Positions 52,121-64,000 of a DNA stretch of 64,000 nt are shown piece after piece (position 1 is the stretch's first letter; every line of letters begins with the position of its first letter). Both the position numbers and the translations under genes were made by a program. The notes under the pieces were generated by a model that did no database searches, was not told the origin of the DNA, and saw only the letters and a list, made by a program, of their open reading frames with translations. The stretch spans positions 35,914,911 to 35,978,910 of the forward strand of contig NC_090942.1 in the NCBI RefSeq assembly GCF_040807025.1, written 5' to 3'. Origin of the DNA: Struthio camelus. Taxonomy: Eukaryota; Chordata; Aves; Struthioniformes; Struthionidae.

Positions 52121-52152
52121 TGTTTACATTTGTTTACAAATGTTTACATTTG
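52121..52152 (+). repeat. 10-bp tandem repeat with forkhead-type cores
   Basis: TGTTTACATT, TGTTTACAAA and TGTTTACATT follow each other with exact 10-base spacing. TGTTTAC is the core bound by forkhead transcription factors, so this is either a minisatellite or a homotypic site cluster. Function is not shown. Confidence 0.85.
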
Positions 52153-55100
52153 ACTTTTCAAATAAAACATTTTGATCAACAAAAAAGCATTTTGGATTGT
52201 CCATTAAAACAGAAAAGAATGCTTGAATATCTGTCACATTCTTGCAAATTGAGCATTTTTCTGTTTGGAACTGAGCTCTGTAGTATGCAAGAGTTTGGAA
52301 TGTTAATGTCCTTTCTCTAAGTTTCTCAAAGCTTCTCTTGGTCTTTTCTCCTGAAACACCCTTCATGTGGCAGAGGTGTGAATATCCAGCGAAAGAAGCT
52401 TCTGCAGAGCTATCTGCAGGGACTCCTGCAAGCAGAAGCTGAAAGTGGCCCCTCCATCACAGTTGCCCACAGCACAAGCTGAGCAAGGCTTTGCTGCGTA
52501 CAGCGAATGGTCCAGTATTTCTTTTCCTCCTGTCTCTGTGCCCTTTGTACACACTGTGGGAGGCTAAGTCTGATCTGGAGATAAATGGATGGGGCTAGAG
52601 CCCACGCTGTGCACTTTGGAAAGAGAACCAAAAGTGGAAAGAGGAGGCAGAAAAGGCATGGCAAGTGTGATATATGAGAAGAAATCTGGGAACCCTTGCC
52701 CTACACTTATTAAAAGTAGGATTGTAAGGCCACTTTTGAGGGAGAAGTACAGAGCTGAGCATAAAATTAAAGTACCAGAGAACCCTACTAGAGCAATACT
52801 AGAGAACTAGAGATCAAGCTTTTATCCTTTTGTAGACTGAAAAATCTTTCTCTCAGGTGGGAAAACCTGCTAAATATCCTACCAAAAATATTCTAAAATA
52901 TTGATTATAGTAAAATAGTCTTTCTTGTGTTGAGAGTATCTTTGTATGAGGAGAAACAAATTTCTCCTTTTTGGGGAAAAAGAAAGACAATGGGTCTCCT
53001 GAAAGAGTTCAATGCCCTAAGCTTTAGGAAAATAGGAGGAGAAAGCTAACAGAATTCTATCAAATTTTCAATATGAAAATGGTATTAAGGGTGGAAAGAC
53101 AGGCAAATTAAAAGTTTCAAAAGATCTTTTCAAATAAATGAGATATATAGCTAAAACACAAATCCTCTCAGTTAAGAAAAACAGCTTTCTTAGTTTCATA
53201 ATCTTTCCTGGGAAAATTAGTCAAGACGTGTCACCTGATATCTTTCTGTTTTTATTACTTAATAAGCCACAGTTAAGAGTAGTAATGGTGAATTTTAATC
53301 TTTTTGAACCAAAATCTTTTTAAAACAAAATCATATATCCCTTTATCTCATTTATCTCTTTAGAGTTTAGAATATTATTAGTAATGTATGTAATAAATAT
53401 GTAGGTTATATTTTCTAATGGTAAAGGCAATATATAAGAAATACTGCACTCCGTTCTCTTAACACCAGTGAAAGACTATATTGAACTTGAAGTAGAAATA
53501 GCATACCTTTCAACACTGTTCATCTTGCAACACTTCAGACTACCTGCATTACATATACAGAGTTTCAGCTTCTAATATAGGTATAGTGATTTTTTTGGAT
53601 CAAAAGGACTTTTACTCTCCCTTGAAATTTTTGGCAGCTTGTTTCCCTATATCCTGAAAGTCTCGACAATACCCTACATTTCCATTTGCCTAGAAAACAT
53701 CACAGGAGGTGAATCAGAGGGAACAATAGGTTGTAATTTCATCTCATGGAAGATTTTCCAGAAATATATGTCTTGTTAGAAAGCTTCAAAACTGTCAGAA
53801 GGGAGGTCTCCCTTCATAGGAGAGCAGTAGCCTTCAACTTGATTAGAAGAGCCTCTCACAGTCATCTTAATTGTTCATTAGCATTCTTGATCTCCAAAAC
53901 AGTGGCAAAGACATAGTCCTATGCTGAAGTGTTACAGTCTGAAAACCACAGTGTGCTGTACTTCCCTGTTGTGGCTCAGTCCTGGGTTGTGCCTTCTTTT
54001 TTAAGTCATCAGCATTTCTGGAAATGGCCCAAAATGCTTCCTGATAACATTTACGGTCTGTGATTTACTTAGAGTTTGGAAAGCTAGGAAATAGCTAAGC
54101 TGGTGAACTTTGGGATACTTATACTGGGAAAGGCTAAACGTAGCTTTGGATGCTTCATATGTTTTTAAAAGTATCTGACATGCAGTAAATTTAATATATA
54201 TTACAATAATGTGTTTTACCTTGCCATTGGATAAACTGAGAACATGCACATACTCGTTTATGGACAGTGATCAGCTGATGAACTCATTAAGTGCCTTACT
54301 GTGATCATGTATCCATACCCTTAATTAATCAACTTTACAACAGTTTACCTCCATCTAAGAGAGCTGCAGAACCAGCTTTAAGTACCATGCAGTGTCCAAG
54401 CTATTGGACACAGTAGTGAAATACTATCTTCCACACAGATAATATTCTGCAAAGACTATTCCCAACAACGGATCCTGTTTACAAATGTAACCAGATAAAC
54501 TAAAGCATGTTTCTCTCAATTAAAAGCCAAACAAATCCTTCTGGCAATGAGAGACAAGAGACCAGAATGGTAGAAAATGCAGCAGTTGTCAATTAGTTAA
54601 AAAAAAAAGTCTGACTTAGGGATTAAGCCAGACATGCTGTTAATGGACTGTCATACACCAGTTGTGCTGAATAATGCTAATGGGAGAGAAAGGGGAAGCT
54701 AGTCTCTGATATATCTGCTAGTGGTCTGATCGTAACTGGTTGGCTAAAGATCTGTCTGGCTCTGGAAGAAGCTACCTATTGTAGACCCAACATTTCATAA
54801 CACAGGGAAAAAGACAAGTGGACTGCAATGTTGTGACCACATTCATTCAACTCGGGAGCGGCTGTGCCAGCCTAAAAAAGGTAGATGTCTATAAGCTCCC
54901 AAAACAGTGAAGAAGAACAGAAATCAGTTGAGATATCAAGTTTAGAGCATTTCTCTTTCTACAATATGAACCTGATGCAGAAGTTATTAGAAGATTGGAT
55001 AACAGTGTGTCCCAGATCTGGTTGCCCGCTAAAGAAACTATAACTCCTTCAGGGTAATTAAAGTCCCTGGTAGACATGAGTTTGACAGTACTGCTAATTA

Positions 55101-55329
55101 CCCAGCCTTATTCACTGAAAGGGAGCTAGTTGCCTGTAAAATAGAAAAAAAAATGTAATATAAAGGAAATGACAAAGGCTCAGAGCTCAAGAGAAAAATA
55201 CTATGTCTGGGATTGGAAGCACAAGCCTATCTATATCGTTTCTTCTTGTCTTTACATAGACGTGAAATTCATTCAACAGTGAATTGTGGGGGGCAAAAGG
55301 TTGATGTGACTCATGAACTGTTGATTTGA

Positions 55330-55379
55330 CTTTTTCTATCTGATTACCGCCTTTTTCTATCTGATTACCGCCTTTTTCT
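55330..55379. repeat. 21-bp tandem duplication with partial third copy
   Basis: Two exact 21-base units beginning CTTTTTCTATCTGATTACCG are followed by eight bases of a third. Confidence 0.92.
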
Positions 55380-56263
55380 TTAGTGATCCCAGTGATCCAA
55401 TATTGTGTGCTTAGCTCTGCTACTCCTCATCATGACAAACTGTGAATCAGGCTCCTAGAGTCAGTTTGGCCTTTCTTAATAAAATATAACTTTTTATAAA
55501 TCTGCCTGCGTGTTTTGTCTTTTATCAATAATGAAATACTCTCCTCGAGTAATAACTTTTTCTGATTCTCTTCTTTCAGTTACCATAAGCCAAGAGCAGG
55601 AAGAACAAATAATGAGATAAGGGATTCACATGTTAGACTTGAATTTCTCCAAGCAATCTGTAAGCGACTGATTATGCCCACACACCCATCTGCATTTTTA
55701 AACATTCTTATGTCATGTTCTCTAGAAACAGTATTGTTTATTTCCTAAAGGATGAGCAATTAGGAATGGGTATAATTAATACATGTGATTTTTTTCCTGT
55801 GTCTTATCACAGTTCCAACAAGCCATCCACATTTATGCTTCAGTAGGTTTCATGAAACGCTTGCAAATGACAGGCAGATGGCCTCTTTGGGTTGTGGTAT
55901 TAAATAGCAAAGATTAATACTACTACACTTCATGCAGTATGTTCAGTCACGTCTCATCTGCCAGAGGCAGGTTATTTTCAGTGTCTCTGTCTATAAAATA
56001 CTTAGGGTCTGCTACATAAATGAACAAGTAAACAAACAAACAAGCTTGAATAATATTCTTAAAAAATCTCTACTTATAGACAAATAATCTTTCTAATTAG
56101 GTAACATGAATCTAGCCATCCTTACTGAATAATAACATAATCCTAATTTTGTTAAGAAGCTTAAAATATCTTTGTATGATTTTACTAGCTGGTTCCCATT
56201 GGGGAAGACAATGTTTTTTTGTGAGAGCTTACCAATCTAGGGAAATTAGTGTATGATAAATAC

Positions 56264-56290
56264 ACTAACAGGACTAACAGGACTAACAGG
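56264..56290. repeat. 9-bp tandem repeat, three copies
   Basis: ACTAACAGG is repeated three times without change. Confidence 0.9.
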
Positions 56291-59200
56291 ATAAGAATTA
56301 TTTCCAATCAGCTCCTCATATGGAAGCATTTTTATAAGAAGTAGCTCTTTCACCTAACGGTTTGACTTACCATCACATGAAGAAAGCAAACTTATGCTGT
56401 CTTCAAGCAGCAAACACGATGGAATTGAGTATTTCTAGATTTGAAATTTGGGTCACACTCGGCTAAGAAGATCAGCGCTAAGGTGTAAATGTAGACCTAA
56501 CTACTACTCTACCTTGACTTCCCAAAGTGGAGGAGTTTCATATGATTCCTGTTCAGAAATTGGAGTTTCTACAGAGCAAGACCGTCTGTGGAAAACATTG
56601 AGTGCATCTTTTGAAATGTCTGTATATACCAGCATATACTAATCTCTATTAATCATTGATTAAATAATTAACTGGAAGCATCATCTTTTCTCCCACTTCT
56701 GTATAGCCCTATGCATACTCTTAGCACTTAATGTACAATAAATGACAATAATTTCATCTCTTCTGCACCACTGAGGAAAATCTTACTTGCAAGTAGTGAA
56801 TTATTTTAATAAACTCATTGACACAATTTTTATCCACTTAATTTCATTTTTGTTTTTTTAAATAACAGCAAAGAAATAATTTTTATGTCTTGTCACTTTG
56901 ATGGTAGTGCATCTCTGTCATTCAGTAAACATCTGCCATGCTAAATAGTCCCTTTAGACATAATAAAAGTATCTGAAAAGCTACCTCATGCTATATTCTG
57001 CAGCTCATTGATTTTCTCTTTCTTATGTACTCTTGCTCATTCTGATCAGTGGGCTCACTGTCTCTGATACTCTAAATAGCATCATCTTTCAGCCTCTCTA
57101 AAGCTAGTCTTAAGCCTTCCTGGAGCAATATTTGATCCTAAAGACTTCATAAATAAAAAAAGTTGAACTGGCCATATAAAGCTGTCATCTGTGAAAACTT
57201 ATGTTGGAAAGTGCCAGTCGTTTACATTGAGACATATTATTTACTTTGGTATTTTGTCATAGATTATTTTTCCCAAGGAATTCATTAATTGACTTTGATG
57301 GAATAACACACAGATTTTTGGCAGCACATTCTCGCATTAGTCTTCAACATATCACAACTGGGATTAATCTCAAAGAAGTAAATTAAAAATAAAAAAAAGA
57401 GAGAATTGTAGTGTTATTAAACACAGAGTTTTTTTAGAATACTGAGTCATTTCATTGAGCTTACCTAATGGCCAAACTCCCATCCTGCTGCTCTTCCTTG
57501 CATTAGGTGCTATGATGTTATTGAACCTGGCTGAGCTGAAATCAATGGGACAACATGTACAAGGAGGTGATGCTTAGATGCGAACCACAGTCTAAGTGGA
57601 TGACTAAGGAGGAGATGGCCCAATGTCTAGCAAAATGCTTACTCAACTTTGACAGATGTAAACTACTTTACTTTTTTAATGAAATGGATGTACAGATTGC
57701 AGAACCTCTGTTATCGATGTCATGCCCCAAGACTGCGTGGTGGATTTGTTTGGAAATAACAATGATTTCTTCGGTAGAGAGAGGATGAATCTCCTTCTGA
57801 AGGTGATGTTAACTCTAAAGGAGCCTAAGAAATGAACTTGGACTAGACTTCAGCTTTTAGGCAGCTGAAATTAGATGAGAACATCCTATTTTTTAGTCAT
57901 TCCAAGAAATAAAAGAATAAAAAATAAATGAGTAAAAAACAAAAGTCATGATGCGTTTTTTTTTGAACAATAGTACCTTATTTAACCTGAAATAAAATAA
58001 ATCCAAAGACAGCAAACATGTTATAGTTATTTTATTTCATTAATAAATTACACTTTTAAGAAGATATCTTTATAATAAAATTGAACTTATCTTGCACACT
58101 AGCTTTCAAACTTTGTTAGCTCTCTTGCAAGAAAGGGATCTTCAGTTCAGCAGACAAGCTTCTGTCACAAGTATGTGTTCTTGATGTCTTATAATTTTAT
58201 TCAGTGTAGACATTGCATTCCCTATAGTAGTGACACCACTTTCAGACTATTTGGATATATTTATAGGTCTTGTAGTTGTAAGTTTCTGTCTTTTTTAAGG
58301 AGAAAACCTAGGAAGGTCTTTTAAGTCTGAACTGTTTATTGTTTTACTAATGCCTAAAAAATTAATTTTTCTTCAATTAAAATAAACAAGACACTAACAT
58401 AGTTAAGGACACAGCTGGAAAAGCAAATCTGAAAGAAAGAAGGTAAATCATGCTAATTTTTTAGTGGTTGAAAGCAAATGTTTCAATGCTGATGATTTTA
58501 GTCTTTCTTCTTTTTTCTTTTTTAATTAGCAAATAGTTCTCCCTAAAGGTAGAAGGTTTCATCACACTTAATTGAATTGCCTGACTAATTTGATTTCATG
58601 CCAAATTAAGCAACATGTGTTGCTAAAAATAATCATGATAAGGTTATAGCAATTATACTATGTTTTGGCGGTCTGAAAAATCATATATATAATGGTACGT
58701 GTGATATTTTTCAATGCTAAATAGAGTTCAGTGTCATTATTGTACATTAGGTAATTCAATATGGATCTGATTTGATGCCCACCATGATTGCTACATTTTC
58801 TTTAGTGAGATTTGGATCTCTGCACTGGTGTGAAATCCATTTAATTTTCATAACTTCATCCTCCACTGGGGCCTTATCGATACGAATGTAAAGGTCTTTG
58901 ATGATAAATCTTGATGAAGGATGCTATTTCAAGCTATAAAATAAAAAAAAAAGGCCTATCCTAGTTGTACTGTACCTAAATAAGAATAAAAGCAATTGAG
59001 GTATTCTGTTGTCTTGGTTGATCAAGAAAGCGGTATAAAAAAGAGAAAATATTTTCACTCCCAAGTATTTAATGCCTGGAGTTTAAGATCAGATAGCCAT
59101 TTACTACATTTTCTTATGTATATCTGCTCTATTATCATAACAATATGGGCTCTGTGTGTACATGGCACTCATAGCAATTTTTTATAGAGTTTCATCTTTC

Positions 59201-62200
59201 CAGTATTTTTTCTACCTGGTATTTTGGGGGTTATCTGAGGGTGCAGATGAGCTAAAGATTTACATTGAAGGAACAATATTTTAAAGGGAGCATGCTTATC
59301 AAAGATGCATGTCATATATCTGAAAATACAGTAATAGTAAAAAAAGCTCTCATAAAGCATCACATTTCTCAGTGTTGCTCCAGCCTCTTCACCTGTAAAG
59401 CTGCAGAAGCTTGATTGCGTGATTATGAATCATTGCAGTAATTAAAAGAACTCTTGGGCAAACTGGTTTTCTTAAAAAAACATAAAAAGAAGAAAAAAAT
59501 CTCCGAATTTTAAGGGTGTTGTCTCTAGCAAAATCAGTTGTTCTCAAAGTGCAGTGTGAAGCATATTTGGGGAGAAGTGAGTATCACAGCATCCAGGATA
59601 CTGAAAGTTCCTGCCCACACTTACTGTCTAAAGACTCTTTTTTTCTATTCTGCATAAGGTGTCACATAATTCGCAGACTGTTCAAATCCATAACCAGAAG
59701 GTGCATAACATATTCTATCCTTGATTGATTTTGTAGGGATAAATACATCAATCTATGTTCAATTTTATTTTGTATATACTTTTATAAACAAGGAAATTAG
59801 ATTATGAATTCTCGTAATATAAAAGCTGATTTGTAAATAAGAAAGGAAATTAAAAATAAGAAATGGAAGACAGTTTAAAGATAATCATGTCTAGTAATAT
59901 TTAAATCAGTATTCATGCTAAAAAAATCCATTGTACTTTTTCAGTTCAGAGTGTTCTGATTTGGGAAACAATAGCATTGTTGTTTTTTTGATGGCCTGGG
60001 TATTACTTCTAAGATGGCATGAAGTGCTTCTATGTGTTGGTAGAATGTGAACAACACGTGAATTATAATGATTTGACAAGTGTTCTTAAGTGCTGAAACT
60101 TTAATTAAAAATTGCCTATGTGAGTTTTGTGCAGAATGTAAAATATGTGGTAGCGAAATGTGCTTTGAAATGCACATTTTACTTGCTTGCAAGCAAAGCA
60201 GGCTTATTGCAAAAACACCTCTCTTCCCGCAGCTCCCAAATTGTGCTCTGTGGGCCACCAGTCGTCTGCAGAACATTTTGTGGGATGCTCTCTAGAGAGC
60301 TCATGGGATCATGTGGCATTCATTCACTTTGTTTCTATTCCTTTAATTGCAGGAAAAGAACTTAAAATCTGTCAGTACTTGCCCAGTGCAGTCTAGCATC
60401 ACTATAACAAACCTCAAGGAGTCATGGAGAATTGTTCATCATAGTAGAAATAGAGAAGGAACATCCGATTTCAGCTATGCAGTAATAAGTTGCACTTTTA
60501 TGGCAATTACTTCACACTATTCCATGTTTAAATGATGCTTTAAAAAGAAAACTATGAAGAAATTAAAAAGGAAGAAATGTACATTTGCCGGCTAGAACCA
60601 GCATGCTGTTAGAAAGGCAAGAAAAATAGGACTTGCATCCAGATCAGCCTCCCATAAACGTACACTCAGATAGGGCTGACCACTAAGGAAAGCATTTCTT
60701 CTTGCTGTGGACATTATTAAAAATAGGGTGGAGGGTGTGATTTGCTTTTAAAGGAATTATTTGATGCTTACTTTGTGTGTAAACAAATACGGTCACTGTT
60801 AAAGGGATGGAACTTAGTTTCTGTTAAGGGAACTGATGATGTGGCTATCATGATCAGGAGAAAAAAGGGTCCTTAGACAATGTTTCTGTTTTGATGTCAC
60901 CTGCGTTATAAAGCTTGTGATTCCCTACTTTGCTCCCCACTGCACCATCATACAGCGTACACTAACAAGGTAAAATCACGGCTCCCACTTAAAGTCAGCA
61001 GAGACATTTATGCCAGAAATCTGTTTAGTTGCTCTCAGTCTCAGTAGGCTTCTATAATTGGCCAACAAGCATAGCTCTTTTTTTCATAGTGTCTAGTGAT
61101 TGTTGCTCCACTTTAATGTAATTTTAGTAAAATTTAATTTCAAGCCATCTCAGCTGAATTACTAAATAATAACATTAAAAGCAAAACAAACCTGAAAGAG
61201 CAGATACGCAGTCATATCTTGCCCTGATTGCAATTCAGGAAAGCTAAAACCATACAATAAAAGAGCTTGCAATTATTAGAAACAAAAATATATTTTCGAA
61301 GAAATCAGATATATATGCTAAATCCTGGATATTAGTATTGTGCACGTGCAGAAAGGCGTATGCTACCATTTGCCCCATTCACTTTAACAGCATGTAATAG
61401 TAGGCATTAAAAAACTCACAAAAAATTAATATTTTGGGATGCCTTTCTAATATCAAAATTAATTATCAAAGTATATTTTAGCTAAATAACCATGACATAC
61501 TCCTATTATCCGACATATTCTAGTTGAGCAGGGTAACTTTTAGTCTTTCGTAGTATTATAACTACGTATATTTACAAATTCCATTTGATAGATCCTGATT
61601 TTACTGTTTTTTCAGCACTGTAAGGAACTTAATAAAAGCTTGTGGGACAAAGAAAATAAAGGCAGATTTTTTTTTACTTAGAGCTCTGATGTAGCCCCGG
61701 TGTCATTGGCCATCCCTCTTTCTTTGGACCCCAAAAGGGCGGGGGGACTGGCTTAACACTGAGATTTATTGTGAAGATGTGTACGCGCCTGCTTTTGGAG
61801 ACTGACATTTCTGGAGAGCACAGGGCAAGGGAAGCAACGCTGGGCAGACGACCTCTGGGTGCCACTGAGGATGCAGGAGGTCTCCCTGGGGGACCTGGAA
61901 GGGAGTGCAGCACCTGGAGTAGCCCTAGAGGTCATGGTGGGTGACACAAGTCAAGGCAGGTTTGCAGCAGCGCTAACTCAGGCTAGGGCCAGTCTGGTGT
62001 TTGCTCAGGAGAAAGAGCTAGTCAGATAAAAGTTTGTTGGGTAGAAATGATTCAGCCAGGTACTGTCAACTCTGGGAGCATTCTCCTTGGATGCTAAACC
62101 CTAAATAAAAGCCCTTAGTCAAACTTCAACTTTCTGTCTCTTGACATTGTTTAAATCCTAAACTTTAAATCTATGATGCCTTGTCTAGACCCTAAAACCC

Positions 62201-64000
62201 ACCAGCCTGGGTGTTGATTAACGTGGTGAGGCAAGTCCTATGCAAAATTCTATTTTATTGGGATTTAAATATTAGCAAGTAGCAGAAAATTAGCAGTAAC
62301 GATGCTGTCCTGCTTATGCAAAGGACAAGGAGAATTAACACATATTGCTAATGAGGTCTGACTGAAAATGTTTGTGATTTCTATTTCTCACCCTAACTGC
62401 CCTGCTTCCCCTTTGCCCTGCCTGGTTCCATAACTGCTGACCTTTCAATTTGGAGCGTTTTGCTTATGTAGCAACTAGTTCGTGAGCAAGGGCTCAGTGC
62501 TGACAGTACATAATGTATCTACCACATCCTTGGAACAAAACTATTCTAAGCGATTAGCTTTAGCCAGACATCCTCACAGCTTGCTTTGAAAGCCGACAAA
62601 AGGAACTGCTTGGGACAGAGTCCTGTGTGCCCTGACACGGCTGGTCACACTTCTGAGGTATGCAGTCTTTGAGGACAGCTTCTCTGACCGCTCCTGAGTA
62701 CTGTAGTTCTTGTTCTGCTCGTGGTGAATTAGCCGTTCTCCGCACCAAAATAAAAGTTCTCTCTATCCTTCTTGTTTGCAGATATGAACAGATATTAAGA
62801 AAGACTGCAGTGAATGAAGAAGCTCTGGATTTCACAAAGTGCCGTATAATAAATATAAAGCTGATAAATCTAAAGGTAATCATCTGTGGCAGTAAAGAAA
62901 ATATACCTCGTAGAAGTAAACTGAGCTTGTCTGCAGCAACTGGCAGATACATACAATAATTCATGACTTTCCAGTATTCACAACTGGTTTGGTAGCTCTG
63001 CTGGTATTTGGGATTTTTGCTGTTTCAAAGAAGAACTTGAACGTGTAAGAAATGTAAGAACTTGAATAGTGCAGGTATAGTCACGTAACTTTTAAAAATC
63101 AATTGGTGATAGACAACGAGACATTCAAATGTTGCCTTAACTGCTATTCAGTGAGTAATTGCACATGTACTAGAACACTTCTTTCTTGGGACAAATATTC
63201 TGTAATGGTTGTGAGACAGCGCTTGGTTGTTTACAAGTACAAATTGCAACATAATGACTTGAAATGTTTACCTCTTTAAAAACTGTTTTTGCATCATTGC
63301 ATCATATGCCAATGTTAATTTTTCCTCAATACACAGTTATTTCCTGACTGATGATACTCATACCGTCCGAAGACTTCTATTGTAGTTTTAAACTGCAGTT
63401 GTTATCCAGCAATTGAAATTATGTAACAAAAATCTTATTTTTTCCTGAGAATTTTTTTCCTTGTACATTAGTTTGCATACTAACTTTATTTCTCTATGGC
63501 TTTGCAAACAAGTACTGATTTGTAGAGACAGAAATTTGTCAGATGCATATGCTATTCTAGCAAAAAAATCTGTTATGTAACTTGTCCTAGGTCATTCTGC
63601 TTAATCATGGCATTTTATTTCTGCATCAGCGTGCTATGCAATTGTCAGAGAAATTCTATAAACTTTGCTGAGGTAAAAATTTATATCCAGCCATGCTTCT
63701 CCAGTAAATTTCTTATGTAAACCTAAAATAAGCCAAAGAATGAGGCGTGATAATTTCTGGCAGCTATTTAATATGCAAAAAGTAATGTTCCTGTTCAGTG
63801 TATCCCACTTAAAAGGTTTAAAAGGACTGATTTTTAGCATTGGTGTGGTAAAGACTGATACAGTGAATGTAAAATAATCTTACATCTTACTGAGATTTTA
63901 ATTATCTAACGTTTCTTTAAACGCTGCTTTTTGAGACGCAATTACATAAGTTTTTATAGCAGTAATAACTTTTTCTATGTCTGAAACAACACTGATCATG

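Larger units (their letters stand above)
50571..64000. other. AT-rich non-coding DNA to window end
   Basis: No coding exon recognised; frames are at most 134 codons and overlap both strands. Holds several small tandem repeats and a locally GC-rich segment at 61.68-61.99 kb followed by an AATAAA at 62104. Confidence 0.5.

Noticed and set aside
62560..62964. 134-codon minus frame overlapping a 99-codon plus frame
   Set aside because: No recognisable motif; mutual overlap is expected by chance and neither has splice or promoter support.
32371..64000. PCED1B coding exons expected to the right of AMIGO2 by mammalian synteny
   Set aside because: No frame resembling the PCED1B SGNH/GDSL-like domain was found in this part of the window; only its promoter and leader may lie here.
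1..64000. CRISPR array, tRNA or rRNA genes, bacterial-type operons
   Set aside because: No regularly spaced repeat-spacer pattern, no recognisable tRNA box motifs with cloverleaf arms, and no compact gene clusters; the sequence is vertebrate nuclear DNA.

Overview
This is a vertebrate nuclear window, most likely from a bird. It holds one intact protein-coding gene, AMIGO2, inside AT-rich non-coding DNA. The avian call rests on CR1 LINE copies that end in the short tandem motif typical of bird CR1 (ATTCTRTG-like). No L1, Alu or other mammalian repeats were seen. A crocodilian or turtle is not excluded by sequence alone. There are no operons, CRISPR arrays or bacterial features.

Layout: positions 1-21.4 kb are intergenic DNA downstream of AMIGO2, with two eroded CR1 relics, a perfect 32-bp tandem duplication and old amniote repeat scraps. 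At 22,323-23,888 on the minus strand lies the complete AMIGO2 coding sequence, uninterrupted in one exon, encoding a 521-residue LRR/Ig membrane adhesion protein. A good splice acceptor sits 73 bases upstream of its ATG, so a spliced non-coding leader is likely. From 24.1 to 31 kb is the probable leader intron or upstream region, with a purine-rich block, one short CR1 and a pyrimidine-rich block. At about 31.0-32.4 kb is the only CpG island of the window. It carries strong splice donors on both strands and is the best candidate for a shared promoter of AMIGO2 (leftward) and a rightward neighbour. In mammals that neighbour is PCED1B, but no PCED1B coding sequence is visible here. From 32.4 to 64 kb no coding exon was recognised. 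This stretch contains two minus-oriented CR1 fragments (39.6 and 43.5 kb), one large 5'-truncated CR1 with a broken reverse transcriptase (49.0-50.6 kb), small tandem repeats and a possible LTR-like GC-rich segment (61.7-62.15 kb).

No convincing new biological system was found. The most useful leads are the opposed splice donors in the CpG island, the 5' leader of AMIGO2, and a 10-bp-periodic cluster of forkhead-type motifs at 52.1 kb. Most other open frames are short, overlap on both strands and show no recognisable domain; the long ones at 31-32.3 kb come from stop-poor CpG-island sequence.
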